NCBI RefSeq assembly: GCF_000149955.1
Contig: NC_030993.1
Span: 1,335,048 to 1,399,047 of the forward strand
From: Fusarium oxysporum f. sp. lycopersici 4287
Lineage: Eukaryota > Ascomycota > Sordariomycetes > Hypocreales > Nectriaceae
Direction: 5' to 3'
DNA: 64,000 bases
Under the pieces are notes generated by a model that saw only the letters and a program-made list of their open reading frames with translations, did no database searches and had not been told where the DNA came from. Made by a program: the position numbers and the translations under genes. Positions 11,704-26,220 of the stretch are shown piece after piece. The first letter of the stretch is position 1. Each line of letters starts with the position of its first letter.

Positions 11704-14700
11704 GACGCCCGAATAACCGTAAAAGTATCGCGATCGACGCAGGTAGTTGGTTGTGGCCGAGATGCGCGGGTTGTCGTGACGGGCGCGGGTTGATAAGTCT
11801 AGCGTTGGTGGAGGAGCTTGCAGTGAAGCGGGTTTGGCTGGCTTAGTAGGTGTAAAGATGTGGAGGAAGTGACGTCTATTGGAACGACACAGCTGTCATG
11901 GCCCTCTGTGTAGCTCAAGCCGGCATTGCGGATGATAGCCCTTTTTTTGAGCCTGTTTCACTATGGGTTGGTCACTGCGCTTAGGTGTAGAATACCCAAA
12001 AGCAGTTGGGAGACTTTCGACAGTGGTCGAGAGAAGCAAATGATGAGGTCTAGTGTTCATTGGCAGCTGACCAGCATAAAGGCAGAAACTAATAATTCCT
12101 AGTACACCATCTGGTTACGTTAGTGCTGGCGTCTTCACTTGCACATAAAGGCAGCACGCATATAGTAAGGCAAATATAAATCGTAGTTTGATTATGATTG
12201 AAATATCTCTAAATCTTCAAATGAGGTTTTGCTTACGTGCAACAGCACTATTGCTGGTCATTCAAATGCTTGAACGCTGAGCAATGTAAGGTTTGGTATG
12301 GACATAGGGTAATGTTCTTGTTGCTGACCGGCCTCACCTAATGTGATGAGTCTTACTGGATTGATTGTTTTTGCCCCCGCTCCAATAGAAACCCTGGCTG
12401 GCCAGCCCTCAGGGCGTAAGAAAACTTCCGATCTCGAAGCAAGGTGCCCAACGCACCTAAACTAGGTAGTATAATGTTCAATAAATACCATATATATTGA
12501 GTCAACCCAAGTCTTTCTATCACTTAGGATAGAGGTTCAAAGTTCTCTTACCTTCTCTGGCCAGCCCATTAGCATGAGGTGGGCTGAAGTAGCAAGCCAC
12601 AAGACACTGGAGAAGATGGCTGCACGTGATCTGCGTGTGGCTTGTTAGTCCTCGAGCTCGCTGAGGTTTCTTTCTCCTCTAGCTCATGAATTTGATACCG
12701 CCCCGACTGTACAATGCAGAGGGTATGATGTATGGTTATCTAACTGACACTCATGTGTGAATATTGTGTCAATTTCAATTGTAATGGCTCCATGGACTTA
12801 CCATTGGTAAAACCAAAATGGATAATCAATGCGTTTATAACGCAGACCAAATATTGATTGGAATCTAAGAACCCCCAATAGCTGAGCAGCAGGGTATGTT
12901 TCTTTAAATTGTGCTAGCATAACAAAATCAGCATCCAGGACATCGACTGTTTGCCGTCACGAAGAATGAGCCCGCGAGTATGGGGCAAATAAGCTGGTTC
13001 ACCGGTATGATGCGAGTCATCCCAAGAGCCGAGTACGGCCTTGCAGCAGAAGCCAGAATGATCGATCCAAGTGTCCTTTCGAATCTATCATAAAGTACTG
13101 GGTTTGAGGACTGGAACTTGTGAGATCTGCTGGCCACTACGGAGTGAAGCTGTCGGGTATCTACTATAGAAAGTTGCGGAGTGCGGGTTTCGCTGGACTA
13201 TTCTGGCTTGCGAGAAACACCTATATCGATACTGTGCAACCCATATATAGGTACCTAGTAAGTGCTCCATGTTAACCTGAACAAGCCGCTACTATTAACG
13301 GGGTGCCGGATTTCCACCCCTTTATTTTTAATTACATTGTTCCTTCAAGAGGGAGTTCGGTGGGGCTAAGCCAGAGGGAAGAAGTAGGTAATTTACCTTG
13401 GCGTGCGTACGCCGTTGGGTTTGACGATGTTAGCGCCCGAGAAACATGAAACCACATCCTGGTCACCCAATAGAGATAAGGTATCCTACGTTAGTGGGCA
13501 GGCTTCATGATTCCAATTCTATAGAGACGAGGAAACGAAGCTTTAAAACTTCCTAGTCGGTACGTGTGCAGTCGGGGGAATTGAAGCCTGATTGGCGAAT
13601 ATGAGAGTACGGAGTACTTGGTATTGCTTCCATCCGAAAGCCAACGTTGGATGCTGACCATTTCTTTGGTGAGAGGCGAGTGATGTGATATAGGTACAGT
13701 ATGTGAGTAAGGAATAAGTTCGCGACATACCTACTAAGGTACCCTTAAGGTTAGCACCATGGTTAGTACCTACCATTACCACTGAGAGCCTACTAATTAA
13801 AGGCACCAACCATAAATAAGGGCAGTATTAGGTCTACGTAGATAAAAGTCTATAAAAAAAGTCATAAAGTTGGAGAAGCTCGAGTAGGGGTCTTCATGTG
13901 CCAGGCCGTTTCATAACCTTTTTACGTTTAACAAGAACTAAAAAACGTTGTATGGAACTTGTGTTTGGCGGTACTTTTCATAACCAACACCCTGCTCTGG
14001 CTTCAAAATATGCGTAACTTGAAATCTGTATCATACTGCATGTGCAATGCTCAGATCTTGAATAGGTCAAGTGCACCTTACTGCCAGGCACAATGTACGA
14101 AAGGGGCACAAAGTATAGCTGATTGGGCGAATATCTTCAGCTTCCTGTTCCCAGTCCCCAGGGTGTCTCCACCTTCAAGATGCAAGGAACAAAGAGACCC
14201 TGGCTAAAAGTTGAATGCACAAGTCGCGATACCGTCTTGTCACCAATTATAAGGCAAGATATTTAGACAATAGCCCTGGCGGTGGACAGTAATTTGTTTC
14301 CCCTTTGTGGCGTGGAACAAGAGCTTCGATCAGCAATGACGATGTTGTGTTGCCTGTAGGTAGCCCTCGGCAGGATGTGCAACAACACATGAAGGATAGC
14401 ACTGTAGAATGGACTCGAGACACTATAAATGTCCAAGTTTGGCAGTTGGCACTTGCAAGGCACATGAAAGAACTTTCTTGAGCCAAGTGGCCCGAGTCGA
14501 GTTCTAAAAAAAAAAAAACATTTTCCTTACTATAGCCACTGCAAGACTGTGCTCAATGACACTGTACATTGACTGGTTTGCGTGGAACCCCTAAATATCG
14601 TCGGGTCTTAACTGACGCCGGTCTTCAACCATCCAGGGGCGCAGTGGAATCTATGATAATTGGTTGGGACCACCAGGGTATAGAAGCGAAAGGACTGGCC

Positions 14701-15169
14701 TTTAAAAGACAGCCAGCTAGCAACAGGAGGCGAAAGGTCGTCGAGGCCACCATAGGAGGTTGACAAGGACCAAGTAAGTCAAGCCCCATCCGTCTTTGCG
14801 CTGTCAGGTTCCATTCCGCTACAGCTGTCGCAGGCTTTTGTTGGCTACCTTACTCATTTCGTACCTGACCATCACCACTTTCTTTTCATCTCACATCTTT
14901 TCCAACGCCAACCCGACAGGGGCTCTTTATTTGCGCATCGTCACCATTTGCCTTCTTTAGCGTCTGAATTTCTGAATCTGCTTCAAACGACCGTTACCCG
15001 CGCCGACGAAGATCGATCTAGAAAGCATTTGCTCCTTTACGACGTGCAGCAGCGCATCGGCTGCCTCGAAGCCAGCCAGCCCCCTCTCTCGAAGACCGGA
15101 ATTCGGGAGGCTGACCACGTCCCTGGAATTCCCAAAGAACAATCCGCAGTTCTATCGACAAGCCTACCA
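11704..15169. other. Divergent intergenic region KOG1 / tea1
   Basis: About 3.5 kb between the two start regions. It contains both promoters. Pyrimidine-rich tracts near 14870-14915 probably mark the tea1 transcription start. Several GGTACC-containing palindromic motifs occur (13247, 13738). A poly-A run lies at 14507-14519. No open frame has recognisable coding character, and no tRNA or transposon signature was seen. Confidence 0.55.
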
Positions 15170-15274
15170 ATGCTGGCCCAGCCACTTCGAAATTCGAATA
15201 TTGATTCTTGCTACTATCCTTGTGGCTGGAACTCACTTGTCGGGGTATTTGCTTCGTCTCCTAACGATCCCTGA
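15170..15274 (+). promoter_or_regulatory. Upstream ORF (34 codons) in the tea1 leader
   Basis: Between about 14900 and the tea1 start at 15401 I see only two ATG codons on the plus strand: this one and the tea1 start itself. The uORF begins MLAQPLRNSN and stops 126 bp before the main ATG. If the transcript starts near the CT-rich tract at about 14900, scanning ribosomes would meet it first. The transcription start is inferred, not seen. Confidence 0.45.
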
Positions 15275-15400
15275 CCCACGCGACGACTGCATCACGACAA
15301 CGCACTATCTTCGCGACCTTCTATCGCATTGCTCTCGCGAATTGTTACATACTGCTTTCGAATCGATTTCTAGCCGCTCGGCGGCTGCTTGCGATAAGTC

Positions 15401-18400
15401 ATGGCCTTCCTATTCAAATCAAAAAAGCATCCAGAGAGGTCGCAGCCTGCAAGTCGCGACGCAGGATCTGGTTCTCAAGGGTCGATCCAAAGTGCCAGCG
15501 CCCGTACAGCTGAGAAGAATTCTCTGCAACATCGCGCAACTCCAACTGGGAGCTTGAACTCAATCGATAACGAAGGCAGTAACGGTAGTCCCGATCATAG
15601 CCATGGCCATGGCCATGGACATGGACGCCGTGGTGGGAGTGCTGACCAACCAATCCAACAAAGCAGCGATACATCAGTGAGTTTTCTACCCGCTCTTGCA
15701 TCCAATTCTGCCAGGATATCCTAACCACTGGGTTCTTTTTAGGTACGAAATGGCACCCCCATGAACGGTCCCAATGCATCTCTATACCCTTGGTCACAAC
15801 GCCGATTGACGTATACCTCGACGCACCCCTCTCCCTTCCCTCGATATGGCGCTGCAGTGAACTCCGTGTCGTCCAAAGAAGGAGACGTGTACCTCATGGG
15901 TGGTCTGATCAACGGGTCAACAGTCAAAGGCGATCTCTGGATGATCGAGGCTGGAGGTAACATGGCATGCTACCCGTTGGCAACCACGGCTGAAGGACCT
16001 GGCCCAAGGGTTGGACACTCAAGCCTGCTTGTCGGCAATGCGTTCATCGTATACGGAGGCGACACTAAGATCGACGAGGCTGACGTTCTTGACGAGACAC
16101 TCTATCTTTTAAACACCTGTAAGCTTGCCCATTTGTAGAAGTTTCTATTCTCTAACCTTAACCCAGCAACAAGACAATGGTCCCGCGCTCTACCAGCTGG
16201 GCCGCGACCCTCAGGTCGCTATGGCCATTCACTCAACATCTTAGGCTCTAAAATCTACGTCTTCGGCGGCCAAGTTGAGGGGTTGTTTATGAATGATCTT
16301 TCAGCATTCGATCTCAACCAGCTTCAGATGCCAAATAATCGCTGGGAAATCTTGGTCCAAGGCGAGACAAGCCCCAAGATGCCCGCGGCCCGTACCAATC
16401 ACACTATGATCACATTTAACGACAAGATGTATCTGTAAGTATCAATGTCGAGCTGCGTCGAATGAAACTGACACACTGGTAGTTTTGGCGGTACGAATGG
16501 TTTCCAATGGTTCAATGATGTTTGGTGTTACGATCCAGCTATTAACAAGTGGTCTCAATTTGACTGCATTGGCTATATTCCAGCGCCACGCGAGGGGCAC
16601 GCTGCTGCTCTTGTAGACGATGTGATGTACGTCTTCGGAGGACGAACAGAAGAAGGGACAGACCTTGGCGACCTCGCAGCTTTTAGGATATCGTCAAGAC
16701 GGTGGTACACATTTCAGAACATGGGGCCTTCCCCATCTCCCCGTTCTGGACATAGTATGACAACCGTTGGCAAATCGATTGTGGTCCTCGGCGGAGAGCC
16801 AAGTTCAGCAACTACATCTGTTAGCGATTTGGGCCTTCTCTATGTTTTGGATACCTCAAAGATCCGATATCCGAACGATGCGCAGCAGCCGGCTCAGCAA
16901 CGAGCTCACGGTTCACGTAGACCAAGTGCGAGCGAAGGCAGCCGGCCACATCCTGCACGAGACGGATCCAACGGGCCAACGGATTCAAGGAAGCTGATTG
17001 TAGGAGGTGCTTCTGCTCCAGCGAATGGGCAACGATCGCCACCCAATAACGGTGACGCAGAAAACCCCCAATCTGCAACCGCCAGCACAAAACTTCCCAG
17101 AGCTTCAGCTATGCCTCCGTCTGGCCCTCCCCCTCAGGGACCGATGCCCGCTAGGCCTACGGTTGACGTGTCTGCAGTTGCACGAGTTAGAGGACAGTCC
17201 GCCGAACGCAGTGGAGCCTCGGGTTCTCCAAGGACAATGCACTCCGGGTCGCCTATCACACGAGAGGTGATCAATGAAACAGAAAGCCCTATATCGAACG
17301 GTCGACGAACGCCAGTCCAACAAAATGCGCGCGCTGGCTCAAGGCAGGATCAAGTGAATGGAGACCCATCTAAGGCGAAGCCAGCTCAACAAACCCGTCC
17401 TCAAGGAGCAGGTGATGCCCCTCCAGATGTTGCTCCCAAGCCGGCAATGACACCCCGCCCAGCATCGCCGCCAGTCCCCGTGAGACAGCCAAGCAATCCT
17501 CTTTCCAGGCGGTCTTCTGGTAGAAACTCGCAAACAGTTGTTCTTCTAAAGGAACTGGACTCGGCCCGAAACAGGAACGCATGGTATGCTTCGGAGTTAG
17601 AGCTCGCGCGCAAGGCCGGCTACGTGCCCAATACTTCATACAGCCCTCTGCTCGATAACAAGGCCACCGAAACCTTTGACGATGAAGACCGACCGCTTAT
17701 CGAGGCTTTACTGGCGATGCGATCTGAACTAGCAAATGTTCAGACCGCAGTAGACAAGCAAGCCGTAATTGCAGCGAAGCAAATCGCCGAGGCTGAAAAG
17801 CAGCGCGATGCCGCCATTCAAGAAGCCGTTTATTCTAAAGCTAAGCTAGCTGCCCATCTAGGAGCAAGCTCAGCAAGCACACCACAGCTTGATGGCCCAA
17901 GAGACGATTTTGAAGGAAGGTCTAGTGAGTTGAGCAGAAAGCTTGCAACTGCACTACACATCCAGAAAGATCTTCAGTCTCGACTCGATTCTGCGAAAAG
18001 CGAACTTGATTCCGAGAAGAAAGCACGACAGTTGGCAGACGACACCTCGAATGCAGCCCAAAAGCGCATGGCAGAATTGGAAAGTTATAAACAACAAACC
18101 TCAACAGAGGTTGAACGTCTCAAGGCTGAGCTGCACCTTGCCCAGCACGAAGCACGAGAGCATTCAGTTGCGCACGCTGAAGTTGCCGCTGCTGTTGAAC
18201 TTCTCCGCATTGAGAAGAATGACGTGCAACAGAAGTATGAAGAAGCCATTGGAAGCTCAAAGGACCACAGTGAAACTTTTGATTCCCTCCGAGCTGCAAT
18301 TTTAGCATCAGAAGATTCGACAGGCCTTCTGGAATCGAAGCTCGCTGAAGAACGATCTCAGAGAGAGAAGATTGAAGCACAACTCAATAAGCTTAAGTTT

Positions 18401-19930
18401 GAGCATGAAGCTCGTACTGCGGAACTAGTAGCTACCACCCAGCGTCTACGCGATGCGGAAGAGCTTTCAGAAAAACACGCGGCTGAGGCTAGAACGAATC
18501 GTCAAGCTGTTCTTGCTGGCCTTGACAAAATTTCTGCTCGAGATGTTTCTGGATCAAGCAAGGCAGATGCCGAGCGCATTGCTGCTTTACAGAATCAGCT
18601 CACCACCTCAAATGAATTGGTCAAGAAATCTCAACAGGAGCTTGAGGCTGCAGTTCACAAGTTACGTGGCGCAGAAGAACGTATTGCTGGTCTTGAGCAA
18701 TACCAAGAACAGTCAAGCCGGGAGGGAGTCACCATTCGAAGGCAACTTCAATCTGCGCTGCGTGATACACAAAGCTTACAGGCAGCCAACACCGATCTTA
18801 AGAATCAATTGGCCGCTCAACAACTTGAAACAAACGCGATGACAGTCCAGCACAACGCACTAAAAGACATCCTCAGTGAACGTGGCATAAGCCCAACGGC
18901 TTCTATTCGTGCTCGGAATCTTCCCAACCCACGAACGAACTCGCCTGATTTGAACCGTGTCAGAGATCTTGAATCTCAGCTCGCCACCTCGTCGGCCGCT
19001 CATGAAGAGACCAAGCAAGCATTTGCAATCCAAATTCAGGAATCCGAGGCGGCTTGGCGTGAGAAACTCTCGCAACTTGAAAGCGATTATCAGTCGGCTG
19101 TGCACTATGTCAAAGGCACTGAGAAGATGCTCAAGCAGCTCAAGGATCAATTATCCCGATATAAGACAGAGAATGGCCGTCTGAAGACAGAGATTGAGGA
19201 GCTGGAAGACCGTGTTCAAAGTAGCACAACCTCTACTTCGCCTCATTGGGAGAATGAAAAAGCCGAACTTGAGGCGCGCATTCGAAGCCTCGAGACAGAG
19301 CTTCAAGAGTCTTCTGCTCAAATGGAGAAGCGACTCCTTGGTCTTCAAACAGAACTCCAAGAAACCAATCATCACCGCGAAACAGCTTTGAAGAACAGCG
19401 AAGAGGTTACACAGAAGTTGAGCAACCATCGTAAGGATCTCGAACAACTACAATCAGAGAATGCGCTACTGGAGCAGCGCGCGAGCGATGCTGAACAGAA
19501 AGTGGCCCTTCTACTAGACCAAGTCGAGCACTCTGTCGATAATTACCGCCGACGCAGTCGTCAAGTGCCAAGCTTGAACTCCGAGATGGCTGCAAGTGCC
19601 AATGGGTTGGGACTGGGGCATTCAAGGCAAGAAAGTTCCGAAGGCGAGAGTATTTACGGAGGCACCAGTGGGAATGGTGGTCTGGAAGCTAGAAACAGTG
19701 CTGCCTTGGACAGCCTTGCCAACGAACTCGAGACCCTTCGGAGTCAATGGGAAGCAACAAACAAGAACTATCGACTGAGCACCAACTTTGATTTCGATAC
19801 TACCTCTGCTGCCAAGAAGGACAACGATACCGCTACAGGTGTTGGCCTCAGCGAGAGCCTTGCGGATTGGCGCAAAAGACTTGATACTGAGGAACACCAC
19901 AGTGATGGCGAAAAGCCCCGACATCCCTAA
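15401..19930 (+). CDS. tea1: Kelch-repeat/coiled-coil cell polarity protein, Tea1/TeaA type
   Basis: Cell-end marker: in fission yeast Tea1 and Aspergillus TeaA ride microtubule plus ends to the cell tip and position actin-based growth. Exons 15401-15676, 15743-16118, 16167-16434 and 16483-19930 join in frame to 1455 residues, typical of TeaA. After a low-complexity N-terminus with an HGHGHGHG run (residues 68-75) come about six kelch blades (about 105-480), visible as repeated GG doublets with downstream W residues: VYLMGGLINGS, KIYVFGGQVEG, YLFGGTNGFQWFNDVW, MYVFGGRTEEG. A Pro/Ser-rich spacer follows, then about 800 residues of near-continuous coiled coil (from about residue 670 to 1350). 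The C-terminal tail lacks an obvious CaaX box. The gene converges on SMC5. Strong match to the architecture; the symbol is by family. Confidence 0.95.
15602..15625 (+). repeat. In-frame CATGGC/CATGGA repeat encoding (His-Gly)4
   Basis: Four consecutive His-Gly codon pairs inside tea1 exon 1, encoded by a nearly perfect hexanucleotide repeat. It could vary in length by slippage without shifting the frame. Confidence 0.85.
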
Positions 19931-20753
19931 TTCGAAGCACTTCCTGGCTACCGATACGCTTTCATGACTCGAATATACCCACCGTCTTCGTTTTGATTTA
20001 TCCGGGCCAATGGTCAGTGTCTGTACTTCCTGATCTTCGCAAAGGTGGAAATGGAGTTTATTGTCTCAGTTAACAGACAACCCTATTTTTTGTTTTCATA
20101 TTCGGGATTTCTTTCTGTTTCATTTTGCACTTTTCAGCTTGGTTGATTCCCTGAAATTTAATGCATTTCGAAGAGTGGCTGGTAATCTATTGATCCCCTT
20201 TTCCACTTCTCTTATCGACGAGTTGGGTTGGCGGATTTTTGTTCTAGTTGTTCTTCTACATGTTTGAAGAACACCACATGTAAAATAAGAGACTTTTTTC
20301 TATTCATCGGTTCTGTGGTAGCAAGGGAAAGAAGATAGGCATGGACGGTGTCTTTGCCTTTTACAGGAAGATCCTACTTTATAGCACGAGGCAACGTACG
20401 GTTGGAAGAAGCGTCAATGAATAAATGAAGTATTGTCTAGTTTAAATTTGAAGTATTCGCCTTCCTCCCTCTGACACCCATGCCTACTGAGCATACGCCT
20501 GGACATACTTTTTCGATCAATTCGTTTCAAAGGGGGGCAAATCAGGAATAGAGGCAAGAAACGGCGGTTGGAAATCCCGGAACACCATACCTCCCTCTAG
20601 TGTATATTAATGCTATAAAACCATCATATGTCCTCGTGGACTTTCAATCCTTTTCGCCTAGTCTCCTATCCATGCCCCGTAGAACGATGCAAACCGGCTT
20701 TGACCCACTACTTATTGTCATTATGAGAAAGAAGCAACGCCTGAGCTCACGCC
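19931..20753. other. Convergent intergenic region tea1 / SMC5
   Basis: About 820 bp between two stop codons. It should contain both 3' UTRs and polyadenylation regions. T-rich stretches at 20080-20160 and 20290-20305 suit 3' ends. No coding evidence was seen. Confidence 0.6.
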
Positions 20754-24361
<3,608 letters not shown>

Positions 24362-25931
24362 GCCACCTATATTGGCATAAGAGGTAATATGGAAACCAAG
24401 AGAATGGTGTTGACTTATTGGGTGATAAGTTCTCAGAATGGCAATGCACGCACGACAAAGAAGGTGATGCCGATGTATAATGGATGCGGCACGCGTTGAA
24501 TCGCGTCAGTGCGCGCCTGTAGATGTGGCGCCGATTTAAAGTGGTGGGGTAAGATTGTGGAAAGAGCCAAATCGGCCTACGGGACAAATACCTGAGCTAC
24601 AGAAAACCCTCGTGACTTAACTGCCTGCCTACAAAGCGAGTATGGTTGAGCTGTTTCGGACTAATTATCATGTTCTTTATCCGATTGGGGATGCAAAACT
24701 TTTGTTATGGATATTAATGTTACTTTAAAGCTCGCGTATTAGGTTGGTTCCATGTAAGCTGAAAAGGTGCCCTTTATCTTCTTTTCAAGTGCCGGTTTGA
24801 ACTGGAGGACATTTTCAGTAGTGAACTGAGTTCGAAACAGTGTCTCGTTAGCCACAGGATGAACTGACCAGTTGTCAAACAAGCCACATTATTTTTAGTA
24901 GGCTACCAGATCGTTTTATACATCCATTACCTCTACCTACTACCTCAGGTCCTATGTAAAGCCCTTTGAAGCTTAGTCATCCTCTGCCAAGAAACCCCTT
25001 GAAAGGAGGGTCAGACAACTTCATCCCTTTGGATTCCAGTTACTACCGGGGTGACTTCATCACTTCATCTCAAAAGTACCACCAGCTTGGTCATGCTTGT
25101 GAAGGCGGAATATTGCCTTCTTTTCCCCTACGGATCAAAGACAACATACACCCAACCCAAGTTTGGCACGGCACCTGTTTTCCATCTCACCAACACCAGC
25201 TTCAGTGATAATTTGACCCTGATATCGCCATTGACCTCTGACTCAAGAAGTCTTGAGCACAGAACGGGAGCTTAATGACAGGCATTCTTCTATATGGACT
25301 ATTGAGCGGACCTAGCCTAGTGCAAGTTCTCCCTCTGCCCCTGAATGATCAGTATTCCTTTGCGATGTGGTATAGTTACCAGTATTTTCGATCTCTTCTC
25401 GATCACCTCAAACAAAGATGTCTGCCTGCCATCTTATTGAATGAGGGCTTTCTCATGTCGAGCTGACTGCTGATGCGACATTTTGACTTGGATTGTTCAT
25501 TGTGCTTTTTAACCTCTCCCTGCGTAAGAAGGACTGTGGTGGTATTCAAAAGGTCTTATCATTGGCCATGAACTCGAACTGCATGAAGAACTGGAATGCA
25601 TCGCGATGCCTGGATGCAAGAGAAGGCCCTCAATTTCAGCTTGTGCCAGCTGTTGTTGACCAGAATTCCCCACCATATCATACCTAACCGTGCGTGGTGC
25701 GATACTGGCATATTGGCAGGTGTATGCAGGTGGCAGATGCCAGTCGAATGCCAACCGGTTACAACTATTATATTCCAGCCTTTTCTCCCTTGGTATCGCC
25801 CACACCAGCCTTGCCAAACATATCTGCCGGTGTAAACATTGCATTCCATACTCGAAAATTCCCCTCCCGTCGCTCCGAACTGACTTTGTTTCTTGTCTCT
25901 TGTGTCGTTCATTTCTTTCTTTCTCTTTCCT

Positions 25932-26081
25932 ATGGCTCCTGGATCTCTGATCTTTAGCCAACCTCACTCGTTTCCGCTCACTCAACGCCTTCGTTTCTCC
26001 CCCTCTACTTTACAACTCCTCTCCTGCTCCTCCAACCATCGCAACACCTTGTGCTTTGTTTGTCAATACCAACCTACTTAG
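25932..26081 (+). promoter_or_regulatory. Upstream ORF (49 codons) in the kinase leader
   Basis: The ATG at 25932 lies just after a pyrimidine-rich tract that probably surrounds the kinase transcription start. The frame starts MAPGSLIFSQ and ends 139 bp before the kinase start. Whether the transcript includes it is not known from sequence alone. Confidence 0.35.
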
Positions 26082-26163
26082 GTCACTTAGGCCAAGTTCA
26101 TCATAATTGTTGTGACGTCCACGAGCAAACCTTGTTTTTATTTCTCCAGCATTTGGGCAAGGC

Positions 26164-26196
26164 ATGCGACTTTGTGGCTGCAATATTATGTGCTGA
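26164..26196 (+). promoter_or_regulatory. Minimal upstream ORF (10 codons) before the kinase start
   Basis: A ten-codon frame, MRLCGCNIMC, stops 24 bp before the kinase ATG at 26221. Close spacing of this kind usually limits reinitiation, so it could lower kinase translation. This is an inference from position only. Confidence 0.35.
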
Positions 26197-26220
26197 TCCA
26201 CCACACTCAGGGCGATTACA

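Larger units (their letters stand above)
24362..26220. other. Divergent promoter region SMC5 / Gin4-type kinase
   Basis: About 1.9 kb containing both promoters and a long CT-rich kinase leader (about 25860-26100). Open frames here are short, overlap each other and resemble no family. The two uORFs in the kinase leader are listed separately. Confidence 0.55.
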
